DNA of 64,000 nucleotides, taken from positions 1-64,000 of the forward strand of contig JAJDTY010000001.1 of assembly GCA_022826945.1 (NCBI GenBank), in the 5' to 3' direction. The stretch comes from Candidatus Binatia bacterium (GTDB lineage Bacteria > Desulfobacterota > Binatia > Bin18). Positions within the stretch are counted from its first letter, which is position 1, and every line of letters starts with the position of its first letter. Below, piece after piece: positions 51,905-60,517 of this stretch. The position numbers and the translations under genes are program-made. The notes beneath the pieces are model-generated. The model searched no databases. It was not told where the DNA came from and saw only the letters and a program-made list of their open reading frames with translations.

Positions 51905-52939
51905 TCAGGCCGTCTCTGATAACTCCCAATGGCGCCGCTGTACGGCCCGGACGTTGGGAAGCAGACCCTGTCGTTCATATGCGGGAAGCGGATGGTCCAG
52001 CCGGTCGCCACCCATTTCGTCCAGAACGTGGATCACTGAGGTTTCCAGCCCCTCCAGATCGTAGCCGCCTTCGAGAATGGCAGCACAACGGCCCTGGGCC
52101 TGATCCCGCGCCACGCGCAAGAGAATCCGTGCCAGGGCAGTAAAGCCTTCTGCTGTGACGGTCAGACCGCCGAGTGGATCGCGGGCGTGGGCGTCAAAGC
52201 CAGCGGAGATCAACACGAACTCGGGCTGAAACTGCCGGCAAATAGGATCGATCACCTCTTCAAAGAGGGGCACAATGGCGGCATCTCCCCAGCCGACGTT
52301 GAGCGGCAGGTTGACGGTATACCCCTCGCCGCTGCCTTGGCCTGCTTCTTCGGCGGCCCCTGTGCCGGGGTAGTACGGATATTGATGGGTCGAGACGTAC
52401 AGCACGCCAGGATCATCGTAGAAACTGTGCTGGGAGCCATTGCCATGGTGCAGGTCCCAGTCCATCACCAGGATCCGGCTCAGCCCAAAACGTTCCCTCA
52501 GATATTGCGCCCCAACAGCGACACTGTTGAACAGACAAAAGCCCATGGCCCGGTCGCGTTCGGCATGATGGCCGGGCGGTCGCACCAAGGCAAAGCCGTT
52601 GTCCACCTCGTGCTCCATGACCGCATCCAGAATGGTCAACAGACCACCGGTGGCGAGGAGGGCCGTCTCATACGACTGTGCGGACACCCGCGTATCCGCG
52701 TCAAAGGCCGCAGCTTCGAGACCGGCAGAGGCAGCGACCTGACCAATCAGGCTGGTGTCGTGGACCAAAGCAATCTCCTCATGCGTTGCCCGTCTGGGCT
52801 CAAACCGTTTCAACCCGTCGCGTTCATAGGACGCGAAGCGGCTGAGGAGGGTACCAATCCGCTCCGCTCGTTCCGGATGACCCGGACCTGGGTTGTGGTC
52901 CTGATAACGTGTGTCCAGCACGATGCCTGTCTGTAACAT
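51905..52939 (-). CDS. Histone-deacetylase-family amidohydrolase
   Basis: 344 residues. HDAC/AcuC/APAH-type metal amidohydrolase: [19 protein letters not shown] (catalytic His-His), [12 protein letters not shown] and [14 protein letters not shown] (zinc ligands Asp, His, Asp). In bacteria these deacetylate acetyl-lysine, acetylpolyamines or acetoin-related targets. Its last 39 codons are duplicated at 50941-51057. Confidence 0.92.
   Translation of the reverse strand: MLQTGIVLDTRYQDHNPGPGHPERAERIGTLLSRFASYERDGLKRFEPRRATHEEIALVHDTSLIGQVAASAGLEAAAFDADTRVSAQSYETALLATGGLLTILDAVMEHEVDNGFALVRPPGHHAERDRAMGFCLFNSVAVGAQYLRERFGLSRILVMDWDLHHGNGSQHSFYDDPGVLYVSTHQYPYYPGTGAAEEAGQGSGEGYTVNLPLNVGWGDAAIVPLFEEVIDPICRQFQPEFVLISAGFDAHARDPLGGLTVTAEGFTALARILLRVARDQAQGRCAAILEGGYDLEGLETSVIHVLDEMGGDRLDHPLPAYERQGLLPNVRAVQRRHWELSETA
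51921..52037. repeat. 117-bp direct repeat B (intact HDAC 3' end)
   Basis: Partner of repeat A, offset 980 bp, same orientation. The unit between them contains the hydrolase gene. Confidence 0.85.
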
Positions 52940-53040
52940 TGATCGCTCCTTACCGGTTCGGGAAAGTGCCTCCTCTCCCGGACCCTGGCCATAACTTGCG
53001 CCGGTTTTTCGATTATACTACCGTAATCCAAGAGGCAAAT

Positions 53041-53340
53041 ATGTTTGGAATCGGGATGCCGGAGTTGGTGGTGATTCTGGTCGTGGCGCTGATCGTCCTT
53101 GGGCCAAAGCGTCTACCCGAGGCGGCCCGCGGTTTGGGTAAAGCCTTTGCCGAATTGCGCCGGGCAACAAGCGGGGTCACTGAAGAGCTCGATAATGCCC
53201 AGATCATGCTGGACGAAGAGATGCGTGCCGCCGAACGCAACGCGCAGCCGAACTCCACGACTCTGCCGGCGGCCTCTTCCGCCTCGTCCCGATCTTCGGA
53301 AACACCAGAAAAGAAAGCAGGGACCGGAGGGGACAACTAG
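53041..53340 (+). CDS. tatB: Twin-arginine translocase subunit TatA/TatB
   Basis: 99 residues. [21 protein letters not shown] is the membrane helix and [20 protein letters not shown] the amphipathic helix, followed by a variable Ser/Ala-rich tail. The GxPELxxI motif with Glu and the length suggest TatB, but it may serve as the sole TatA/B. AGAGG precedes the ATG. tatC follows 3 bp later. Confidence 0.88.
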   Translation: MFGIGMPELVVILVVALIVLGPKRLPEAARGLGKAFAELRRATSGVTEELDNAQIMLDEEMRAAERNAQPNSTTLPAASSASSRSSETPEKKAGTGGDN

Positions 53341-53343
53341 GAC

Positions 53344-54111
53344 ATGGTCTATGACGACCGGTCCATGCCGCTCACCGGACATCTGGATGAGCTGCGCAGC
53401 CGCCTCATTCGGTCTTTGCTTGCCATCTTCATCGTCTTTCTGCCGGCCTATTTCTTTGCCAATATGCTGTTTGCTTTTCTCGCTCAGCCCCTTCATCACA
53501 TCACGACCGATCCCCATTCGCTGATTGGCACCAGCCCGACCGAGGCATTCTTTACAAAACTCAAGGTCGCTTTTATTGCCGCGCTCTTTGGCGCCAGTCC
53601 GGCCATTTTCTACCAACTCTGGCAGTTCGTTGCTCCAGGCTTATACCCACAGGAACGCCGTTACGTATGGCCATTTGTCATATTCTGTTCATTTTTTTTC
53701 GTGCTCGGGGCCGGCTTTTGTTATACCGTCGTCCTGCCGATTGCGTATGCGTTTTTTCTGGGAGAGTTCCGCAGCATCGGGGTACAGGCAACCTTGAAGA
53801 TCAGCGAGTATCTGACCTTCACGGCCAGAACGCTGCTCGCCTTTGGGGTCACGTTTGAACTGCCCGTCTTCGCCTTTTTCTTTGCCCGTGTGGGGCTCAT
53901 CACCCACCATACCCTCATCGGCGCATTCCGTTACGCCGCGGTCGGCGTCTTTATCCTGGCCGCCATCCTCACCCCACCCGACGCCATCTCCCAAATGCTC
54001 CTCGCCGGCCCGCTGCTCCTGCTGTATGTGCTCAGCATCGGGGTAGCCTATATGTTTGGGAGGAAGGAAGAGGCAAGTGAGGGGGCAGAGATGGAAGAGC
54101 CGGACGAGTAG
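53344..54111 (+). CDS. tatC: Twin-arginine translocase subunit TatC
   Basis: 255 residues, six membrane spans. Conserved MPLTGHLDELRSRLIRSL start, PTEAFFTKLKVAFIAALFGASPAIFYQLWQF, PGLYPQERRYVWPF and the FGVTFELPVFAFF segment. Exports folded, often cofactor-bearing proteins. Operon with tatA/B. Confidence 0.95.
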   Translation: MVYDDRSMPLTGHLDELRSRLIRSLLAIFIVFLPAYFFANMLFAFLAQPLHHITTDPHSLIGTSPTEAFFTKLKVAFIAALFGASPAIFYQLWQFVAPGLYPQERRYVWPFVIFCSFFFVLGAGFCYTVVLPIAYAFFLGEFRSIGVQATLKISEYLTFTARTLLAFGVTFELPVFAFFFARVGLITHHTLIGAFRYAAVGVFILAAILTPPDAISQMLLAGPLLLLYVLSIGVAYMFGRKEEASEGAEMEEPDE

Positions 54112-54121
54112 GGGAAAAGCC

Positions 54122-54463
54122 ATGAGCACAGATATCAAAGTGACGCCTTCAAGCGGAAACGTGTTCGCTGACCTCAATCTGCCAAATCCAGAGGAGCGCT
54201 TAGTGAAGGCGACCATCGCCTTGAGCATTGGAGAGCTGATTGAGAAACGGGGCCTCACCCAAGCGGGAGCGGGGGCTATTCTTGGATTGCCACAATCGAG
54301 CGTCTCGAACTTGGTGCGAGGCAAACTGGAGAAGTTCACGATTGACCGGCTGCTCCGCTACATGCGGAAGCTCGATTACGATGTCACCATCAGTTTTAAG
54401 CCCAAGCCCAAGTCCCGCGATGAGGCCACCATACATGTCAAGGGAGCACCCCTGCCAGCCTAG
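54122..54463 (+). CDS. HTH (XRE/HTH_37) protein, solitary antitoxin-like
   Basis: 113 residues. GNVFADLNLPNPEERLVKATIA followed by RGLTQAGAGAILGLPQSSVSNLVRG is the HigA-type HTH_37 family. No RelE/HigB toxin is upstream; the preceding gene is tatC, 10 bp away. Homologous to the HTH gene at 55229-55582, which is on the other side of mazEF. Confidence 0.82.
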   Translation: MSTDIKVTPSSGNVFADLNLPNPEERLVKATIALSIGELIEKRGLTQAGAGAILGLPQSSVSNLVRGKLEKFTIDRLLRYMRKLDYDVTISFKPKPKSRDEATIHVKGAPLPA

Positions 54464-54584
54464 CGAACTCCGTAAAACTGTTGACTAATAAATGGCGCTA
54501 AACGAATTGGTATGAGAGAAGTCTTGCAAGCGTATCTACATCGGATACACTTTTCTGCGTACTCAGTGAAGAGTTGGGGGAGTC

Positions 54585-54851
54585 ATGAAAGTTGAAACGG
54601 AAATCAAAAAGTGGGGGAACAGCTTGGCCTTGCGCGTGACTGGCATTATGGCGGCCTTACCTCAGTTCAAAGCAGGCACCAAGGTTGTTGTCGATGTGAC
54701 CGAAGAGGGCATGGTCGTCAAGCCGGCTATTCAAGAGAAAGGCGCGTTCCGTTTTCCCTATACCGAGGATGAGTTGCTGGCGGGCATCACACCAGAAAGA
54801 GCGCACGCCGACGCGTTGGCACGACCCGAAGGGCCCGAAGTTGGAGGCTGA
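54585..54851 (+). CDS. MazE-like AbrB-fold antitoxin
   Basis: 88 residues. Swapped-hairpin AbrB domain (IKKWGNSLALRVTGIMAAL, TKVVVDVTEEGMVVKP) and an acidic disordered tail that would neutralise MazF. The stop abuts the mazF ATG. Confidence 0.88.
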   Translation: MKVETEIKKWGNSLALRVTGIMAALPQFKAGTKVVVDVTEEGMVVKPAIQEKGAFRFPYTEDELLAGITPERAHADALARPEGPEVGG

Positions 54852-55223
54852 ATGGCGTCCAAACGGTATATCCCTGCACGAAGAGATGTCGTGTGGCTCG
54901 ATTTCGAGCCTACCAAGGGGAAGGAAATCGGGAAATATCGTCCCGCGCTGGTGTTGAGTAGTCGGGCATACAATCGCAAGACCGGGTTGATCATCTGTTG
55001 TCCGATCAGTACCAGCATTCGCGGTGGGACGACGGAGGTTCCGATATCCAATCTCGGGCGGCCGTACGTGGTCGCGGCGAGCCTGATTCAAACGCTCGCC
55101 TGGGAAGAGCGCAAGGTAAAGAAGATTGTGACCGCCAAGCGAGGCGAATTCCAAGAAACCGTGTTGAAGCTGCTTCCACTGATCGGGGTAACTGAAATAC
55201 TGGAAGATATGCTGCAAAGGTAA
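54852..55223 (+). CDS. MazF-family endoribonuclease toxin
   Basis: 123 residues. RRDVVWLDFEPTKGKEIGKYRPALVLS, TGLIICCPISTSIRGG and IQTLAWEERKVKK carry the PemK/MazF fold with the conserved Arg and Thr/Ser residues. GGAGG lies inside the end of mazE. mRNA interferase, type II system with mazE. Confidence 0.9.
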   Translation: MASKRYIPARRDVVWLDFEPTKGKEIGKYRPALVLSSRAYNRKTGLIICCPISTSIRGGTTEVPISNLGRPYVVAASLIQTLAWEERKVKKIVTAKRGEFQETVLKLLPLIGVTEILEDMLQR

Positions 55224-55228
55224 GACCG

Positions 55229-55582
55229 CTACGCGGCATCAACCACCACGCGTACATCGGCGTGTTTGGCCTGACGCGGCTTGTCCCTGATAACAATTTC
55301 GATGGACTTATCCAGCTTATTGAGAAAGCGAAACAAGCGTTCAGCCGAGAACCTATCCAAATGGCCTTTCATGAGCGCAGAGACATTCGGCTGCTTGATA
55401 CCGAGCAAATTGGCGGCTTTGACCTGAGTGAGCTTCCGTTCCCGGATTATCTGACAAATTTGAAAGGCGAGTTCCGCCTTAGCGATATATTCCTCCGGGT
55501 TGGGTAGCCCAATGTCCGTAAAGACATTGCCGCTACTCTCTTCATATTCAATGGGGGGCGTCGTGCGCTTTGTTCGTGTCAT
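55229..55582 (-). CDS. HTH (XRE/HTH_37) protein, solitary antitoxin-like
   Basis: 117 residues. SGNVFTDIGLPNPEEYIAKAELA then RKLTQVKAANLLGIKQPNVSALMKG. Homologue of the protein at 54122-54463. Convergent with mazF. No toxin gene next to it. AAGGCAGG precedes the ATG. Confidence 0.82.
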   Translation of the reverse strand: MTRTKRTTPPIEYEESSGNVFTDIGLPNPEEYIAKAELAFQICQIIRERKLTQVKAANLLGIKQPNVSALMKGHLDRFSAERLFRFLNKLDKSIEIVIRDKPRQAKHADVRVVVDAA

Positions 55583-55595
55583 TTTCTGCCTGCCT

Positions 55596-56081
55596 TCACA
55601 CCAACCGCTGCTCGCAATTCTGACGCTGACTACAGTTTCGGCACTTGGCGGGCGTGGTGGGTGGGGAGAGAGGTTGGTCGAGCTGCTGGCGATGCGCTCG
55701 AATGTGTTCTGCAATGCTAATCACCCGCGAACGCAGCCGGCGCGTGTTTTTCACCTTGACCCGCTCGCCGTCTCTCAAAATGATGAAGCCGTAGGGGGGC
55801 CGGACGCCGTACTCTTCTTCGACTAACACCAGATACACCCCGAGTTGAGCTTGATAGCTCTCGTTCATCTGGCGTCCGGACTTCTTTTCTTCCGGAATAA
55901 AATATCGACCACACTGGACAATCCGGTCCGGTTGCCCACGCAGCATATAACGCTCAGAAGACAACCGCACGTCATCGTGGCTGATGGTTCTACCGTAGCC
56001 AAAGCCGGCCCGGCGACGACCGATGAGGGCAACCACAAAGAGCAGGACGGCAAGACCGAGCAACAGCGTCAGAATAACCAT
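55596..56081 (-). CDS. Cas4-like PD-(D/E)XK nuclease, C-terminal subunit, membrane anchored
   Basis: 161 residues. An N-terminal membrane span (1-22) is followed by a RecB/Cas4-type nuclease core: RGQPDRIV (D52), PEEKKSG (E65-x-K67) and YQAQLGVYLVLVEEEYG (Gln motif). The C-terminus has CRNCSQRQNC, three of the four cysteines that hold the Fe-S cluster in Cas4. The first Cys and the N-terminal His are not here but in the overlapping upstream gene, so the enzyme is split. No cas1 or CRISPR is visible. Confidence 0.75.
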   Translation of the reverse strand: MVILTLLLGLAVLLFVVALIGRRRAGFGYGRTISHDDVRLSSERYMLRGQPDRIVQCGRYFIPEEKKSGRQMNESYQAQLGVYLVLVEEEYGVRPPYGFIILRDGERVKVKNTRRLRSRVISIAEHIRAHRQQLDQPLSPPTTPAKCRNCSQRQNCEQRLV

Positions 56082-56326
56082 CACGATAAGTAAACACGGA
56101 GCAGGATGCCGGCCAGGGCGACACCCGCCGCAATGAGAGCGGCTCGCATGAGCCAGGCGGTCAGACGTTCGACCCGTTGCCATGCAGCATGCGTTTCCGT
56201 ACCCCGGCGGAGCGCTCGCACACTACCCGGCGGGATTCTGAGTCCATGCGTCAGCCGCCACGCTTCCTCGCAATAGACGTAGGTTCCGATTTCGCTTGCG
56301 GTGACCCACTCGTCGTGTTTGGCCAT
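56081..56326 (-). CDS. Cas4-like N-terminal subunit, membrane anchored
   Basis: 81 residues. VTASEIGTYVYCEEAWRL supplies the first cluster cysteine (C19) and the helical start of the Cas4 fold; RRGTETHAAW has the conserved His (H46). A membrane span at about 58-78 closes it (LIAAGVALAGILL). Its stop overlaps the next start by one base (TGATG), so the two halves are made together. Confidence 0.7.
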   Translation of the reverse strand: MAKHDEWVTASEIGTYVYCEEAWRLTHGLRIPPGSVRALRRGTETHAAWQRVERLTAWLMRAALIAAGVALAGILLRVYLS

Positions 56327-56374
56327 AGGCGGTCGGGTCTGGAGATACGGAGGTGGTGAGACCGATGCCCCATC

Positions 56375-56650
56375 TTACGCCGCGTCCGTCGTCTCCGGAT
56401 GCATTTTCTCCATCAACCAGTCATCATACGCGGTCGGACGGGGGACCTGGTGCCAGTCCATATGCTGACGCAGTGATTCGAGCGCGGCCCAGGCGTCCTC
56501 GATAAAGTCCGGTACGATCAGGAGCACGATAATGGCCTTGGTATTGTCGATTGTCCGCACAATACCGAATTCTTCGTAGGACTCGATGACACATTTGATG
56601 AGCGCAATATCGGCCCGCTCAACCCGCAGGTAAATATCGATCAGCTCCAT
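56375..56650 (-). CDS. DUF4911 family protein
   Basis: 91 residues. LIDIYLRVERADIALIKCVI, SYEEFGIVRTIDN, AIIVLLIVPDFIEDAWAALESL matches the small DUF4911 ferredoxin-like fold. Function unknown. An upstream extension to 56689 is possible but less likely. Confidence 0.72.
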   Translation of the reverse strand: MELIDIYLRVERADIALIKCVIESYEEFGIVRTIDNTKAIIVLLIVPDFIEDAWAALESLRQHMDWHQVPRPTAYDDWLMEKMHPETTDAA

Positions 56651-56768
56651 GTCCGCACCACGAGTACTGCCTGCCAGGGCTGGAGTCAAGCTTGACGTGA
56701 CACCGGCGGCCTACTAGAGTCTGACTCTGCTGTGTCGGAATTATCCGGCCGAAAAGTAAGGAGGGAGT

Positions 56769-57974
56769 ATGCCGGGTGCCTTATCAGGTTTTCGGATCAT
56801 TGAATGCGGCGAGATGGTCTCCGCCGCCTACGCAAGCAAGCTCATGGCCGACATGGGCGCAGAGGTCATTAAGATTGAGTCGCCGCAGGGGGGAGACGCG
56901 GCCCGCCAGCGCGGTCCGTTTCCAGGCGGAAAGCCACACGCGGAAAAGAGCGGGCTCTATCTTTTCCTGAACACCAATAAGCGCGGGATCACGCTCGACC
57001 TGGAACAGACCCAGGGCCAAGAGGTCTTGCAGCGGCTTGTCAAAGACGCGGATCTGCTTATCCATAATGTCCATCCCAAGCATATGCCGGCCGCCGGTCT
57101 GGACTATGACCGCCTGGCGGCCATCAACCCCGGCCTGGTCATGACCTCAATTGCACCATTCGGCCTCAGAGGGCCACACGCAGAGTATGAGGCGTCCGAC
57201 CTCACCCTGTGGAATGCGGGCGGGCTGTGCTTTCTGAACGGCGGCGGACCGGGCACCGATCATCTTCCACCGCTCAAGGCATTTGGCCAGCAGGCCGGGT
57301 TTACGGCTGGGGTGCATGCCGCGGTTGCGTCGCTCGGCGCACTGTTTGCCGGACTGCGCGGCGGGTTGGGCCAGCACGTCGAGTTCTCCGTCCAGGAGTG
57401 CCTGATGGGCATCTCGGAGTTCGGCACCATGATGGCCTCCTACGCTGGTATGGCGGTGACGCGACTGGGACACAAACCGATACAACCGCTGGATCTATTG
57501 GAGTGTAAAGACGGCTGGATCTTCATCTGCTGTGTGGAGGAACATCACTGGCACTCGTTTGTTGATCTCATGGATAATCCGGAGTGGGCCGCCGAGCCCA
57601 TCTTCGAGGATCGACTAAAGCGGGGCGAGAGCTGGGATGCGCTCAAACTGCTCATCCAGGACTGGGTCAAGGATTTCACCGTGCAGGATTTGTATCTCAA
57701 GGCGCAGGCACGCCGGATTCCCTTTGCTCCAGTCTCAACCATGGGCTATTTGCTGAACTCCGAACATCTCAACGCCCGCGGCTTTTTTGTCCAGCTCGAT
57801 CATCCCGAAGCGGGCAAGCTGACCTATCCGGGCGCGCCCCATATCTGCTCGGAAACCCCGTGGGAACTGCGCCGCTCGGCCCCGTGTCTGGGACAGCATA
57901 ACGCCGAGGTCTATACCGAACTCGGCATGACCGCCCAGGATCTGGCCGCGCTTCAGCAAGCCGGTGCCGTCTAG
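56769..57974 (+). CDS. CaiB/BaiF family CoA-transferase (4), lacking the catalytic Asp
   Basis: 401 residues. FRIIECGEMVSAAYASKLMADMGAEVIKIE, NTNKRGITLDLEQTQGQE. The active-site segment reads FGQQAGFTAGVHAAVASLG with no aspartate, as in BbsE of benzylsuccinate CoA-transferase. It is followed 22 bp later by copy 5, which has the aspartate, so the two probably form a heterodimer. AAGGAGGGAG precedes the ATG. Confidence 0.9.
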   Translation: MPGALSGFRIIECGEMVSAAYASKLMADMGAEVIKIESPQGGDAARQRGPFPGGKPHAEKSGLYLFLNTNKRGITLDLEQTQGQEVLQRLVKDADLLIHNVHPKHMPAAGLDYDRLAAINPGLVMTSIAPFGLRGPHAEYEASDLTLWNAGGLCFLNGGGPGTDHLPPLKAFGQQAGFTAGVHAAVASLGALFAGLRGGLGQHVEFSVQECLMGISEFGTMMASYAGMAVTRLGHKPIQPLDLLECKDGWIFICCVEEHHWHSFVDLMDNPEWAAEPIFEDRLKRGESWDALKLLIQDWVKDFTVQDLYLKAQARRIPFAPVSTMGYLLNSEHLNARGFFVQLDHPEAGKLTYPGAPHICSETPWELRRSAPCLGQHNAEVYTELGMTAQDLAALQQAGAV

Positions 57975-57996
57975 GAAAAAGCACAAGGAGAAGATC

Positions 57997-59211
57997 ATGA
58001 GCCGACCGCCGTTGGATGGAATCCGCATTGTTGACTTTTGCTGGGCCTGGGCCGGCCCCTATGGCGCCCTGCAACTGGCTCACCTGGGCGCGGACGTCAT
58101 TCGGATCGAAAGTGCAAAGCGATTATGTCCGTCCCGCCTGATTCCCCCCTGGCCGGACAACGAATCGGGTGTGAACCGAGCGGGCTATTTTAACCAGTAC
58201 AACCAGGGCAAACGCTCCCTCACCCTGGACCTGAAAGCCCCGGAAGCCATTGATATTGCGAAAACGCTGGTCTCCAAGAGCGATATCGTGATGAATAATT
58301 TTGCCTCTGGAGTGATGGAAAAACTTGGGGTGGGCTACGATGTCCTGCGCCGTATCAAGCCCGACATCATCATGGTCTCTTTACCCGGTTATGGAACGAG
58401 CGGACCGGAAAAAGACTTTGTGTCCTACGGCCCGCCGCAGGTCGCCCAGAGTGGCCTGTCGGCCCTGACCGGCTATGTCGGCGGTCCGCCCATGATGGCG
58501 GGTTTTTCCTATGGTGATCCCAACGGCGGCGTCCATGCCACGTTTGCCGTCATGGCTGCCTTGCTCCACCGTGAAAAAACCGGACAGGGCCAGTATATCG
58601 ACCTCTCCCAGTGGGAAGCGGCGATCATGTTACTGCCCGAAGCCCTCATGGACTACAGCATGAACGGCACCCAACCCGAACGGATGGGGAATCGAGACCC
58701 CCATATGGCCCCCCACGGCGTCTTTCGCTCCAAAGGCGACGACCGCTGGGTCAGCTTGTCGGTTCGAGACGAGGCGGAATGGCAACGCTTGTGCGAGGTC
58801 ATGGGTCAGCCCGAGCTCCGCTCAGACACACGTTTTGCCAGCCTTGCCGCACGGAAGGAAAATGAGGCGGCACTGGAAGAAATCGTCACGGCCTGGACTC
58901 AGGAGCGCACCGCAGACGATGCCACCCAGGCGCTGCAAAACGCCGGTATTCCCGCCTATCCTGCGCTCGATGCCATAGATATGGTCAACAACCCGCACGT
59001 TGGCGCGCGGGATTATTTTGTGGAACTGGAACACCCAGAGGTGGGTACCCGCCGGCATATGGGCATCCCCTGGACCATGTCCCGCACACCGTGTGAGATA
59101 CAGCGTCCAGCCCCTTGCCTGGGCCAGGACACGGATGCGGTCCTGACCGACATAGCCGGACTGAGTCAGGACGAGATCGCCGCGCTTCGAGAAAAGGATA
59201 TCCTGACCTAG
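57997..59211 (+). CDS. CaiB/BaiF family CoA-transferase (5), catalytic subunit type
   Basis: 404 residues. GIRIVDFCWAWAGPYGALQLAHLGADVIRIE, VSLPGYGTSGPEKDFVSYG and FSYGDPNGGVHATFAVM with the expected catalytic Asp, then TGQGQYIDLSQWE. ATG 57997 follows AAGGAG; an in-frame upstream ATG overlaps copy 4. Likely BbsF-like partner of copy 4. Substrate unknown. Confidence 0.92.
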   Translation: MSRPPLDGIRIVDFCWAWAGPYGALQLAHLGADVIRIESAKRLCPSRLIPPWPDNESGVNRAGYFNQYNQGKRSLTLDLKAPEAIDIAKTLVSKSDIVMNNFASGVMEKLGVGYDVLRRIKPDIIMVSLPGYGTSGPEKDFVSYGPPQVAQSGLSALTGYVGGPPMMAGFSYGDPNGGVHATFAVMAALLHREKTGQGQYIDLSQWEAAIMLLPEALMDYSMNGTQPERMGNRDPHMAPHGVFRSKGDDRWVSLSVRDEAEWQRLCEVMGQPELRSDTRFASLAARKENEAALEEIVTAWTQERTADDATQALQNAGIPAYPALDAIDMVNNPHVGARDYFVELEHPEVGTRRHMGIPWTMSRTPCEIQRPAPCLGQDTDAVLTDIAGLSQDEIAALREKDILT

Positions 59212-59238
59212 ATAGGAAGAAGTGGAGACCGGCTGGTT

Positions 59239-60348
59239 TTATAAGCCGTACAACCGCCGCGCATTCTCATAGGTAATCTTGCGCTTGACCTCGGCGGGAA
59301 TGCCGGCAAAATTCTGCTCTATCACCGCTCGTGAGCGCGGCCAGGTTGAGGCACGGTGGGGGAAGTCCGACGCCCACATCAGATTGTCCGCGCCGCTCAG
59401 GTCATAGGTTCTCACCCCGGCCCTATCGTCTTGAAAGGTGGCATAGATCTGTCGTTTGAAATACTCGCTGGGCAGAAGGGCATTCGGGGTTGGGTCCACA
59501 TACTTGAGCGTTTCGGACGAGATGTCCAGACGACTCAGATAATGGGCAATCCAGCCGATATCGTTTTCTGCGGAAACCAGCCTCAGCCTGGGAAAGCGCT
59601 CGCACACACCGTTGTAAATCAAATCGGTCAACGAGTTTTGGACCTCGTGAATAATGGACATATTTGAGGCCACCCGTCCTTTTTTGAGCCGGATGTTTTG
59701 CTTACCAGTGAGAATATGCAGGCTGACCGGCAGGTTCAGATCCTGAGCGGCCGCCCAAAACGCATCAAAATAGGCATCGCTGTAGGGCACCTCCCGGGGA
59801 GAAGCCGCGTTAATCATGACCCCGCGCAGGCCTTTGTTGGCAATACGCTGCAACTCACCCACGGCCTGCTCGACATCCTGCATGGCAATCAGGCCCAAAC
59901 CAACAAGGCGCTGGGGGGCGTGGCCGACAAATTCGGCTATCCAATCGTTATAGGCCCGGAAGCACGCCCATTGCAGGTTGACGTCTTTGAGGTGGAAGAG
60001 GAACATGCCGAGGGTCGTATACAGTACCTCCCCTTCGACCCCGTCGATATCCTGATCCTTGAGCCGCTCGACCGGGTCCCAACCGCTCGGACGCGCCTGC
60101 TCGTAGCCGACGTTCTGATTGGTGGCCAGATCCTTGGGATCCTTACCCGCGGCAAACCCGCCGCCCACGGGAAAGGGGACGAGACCTTCCGCAACAAAAA
60201 AGCTGCCCTGCTTATCTTGATAGTCTTTGATGACGCGCGGCGCCCGGTCTCGAAAGCCCCGGTCCACGCGTTGCACCCAGAGATCCGCCGGCTCTATGGT
60301 GTGCGAGTCTGCCGAAAAAATCGCGCTTGGTATTGCATCCTGTGCCAT
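59239..60348 (-). CDS. Amidohydrolase_2 family metal hydrolase
   Basis: 369 residues. FSADSHTIEPADLWV (His metal ligand pattern), GLRGVMINAASPREVPYSD, LPVSLHI, ASDFPHRASTWPRS (Asp and His) and PAEVKRKITYENARRLYGL are typical of ACMSD-like decarboxylase/hydrolases. AAGGAGGGGA precedes the ATG. Convergent with the CoA-transferase operon; might act in the same catabolic context. Confidence 0.9.
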   Translation of the reverse strand: MAQDAIPSAIFSADSHTIEPADLWVQRVDRGFRDRAPRVIKDYQDKQGSFFVAEGLVPFPVGGGFAAGKDPKDLATNQNVGYEQARPSGWDPVERLKDQDIDGVEGEVLYTTLGMFLFHLKDVNLQWACFRAYNDWIAEFVGHAPQRLVGLGLIAMQDVEQAVGELQRIANKGLRGVMINAASPREVPYSDAYFDAFWAAAQDLNLPVSLHILTGKQNIRLKKGRVASNMSIIHEVQNSLTDLIYNGVCERFPRLRLVSAENDIGWIAHYLSRLDISSETLKYVDPTPNALLPSEYFKRQIYATFQDDRAGVRTYDLSGADNLMWASDFPHRASTWPRSRAVIEQNFAGIPAEVKRKITYENARRLYGL

Positions 60349-60517
60349 GCTGTCTCCCCTCCTTGGTGGCTGTGATTATCCTGCGGTTGACAGGGCAATG
60401 TCAATCCGACCGGGCTGTGCAGGGAGTCTTCCGCTCGCCCCGTGGCATGGGGTGTATAGACGCATGGGTGAACGGTAGAATCTGACCCTGAGTCTATTGA
60501 GGGAGGGGAAGATTCCC

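Noticed and set aside
55596..56326. Possible CRISPR-Cas locus because of the Cas4-like genes
   Set aside because: No repeat-spacer array, cas1 or cas2 is visible in the window; the genes are stand-alone.
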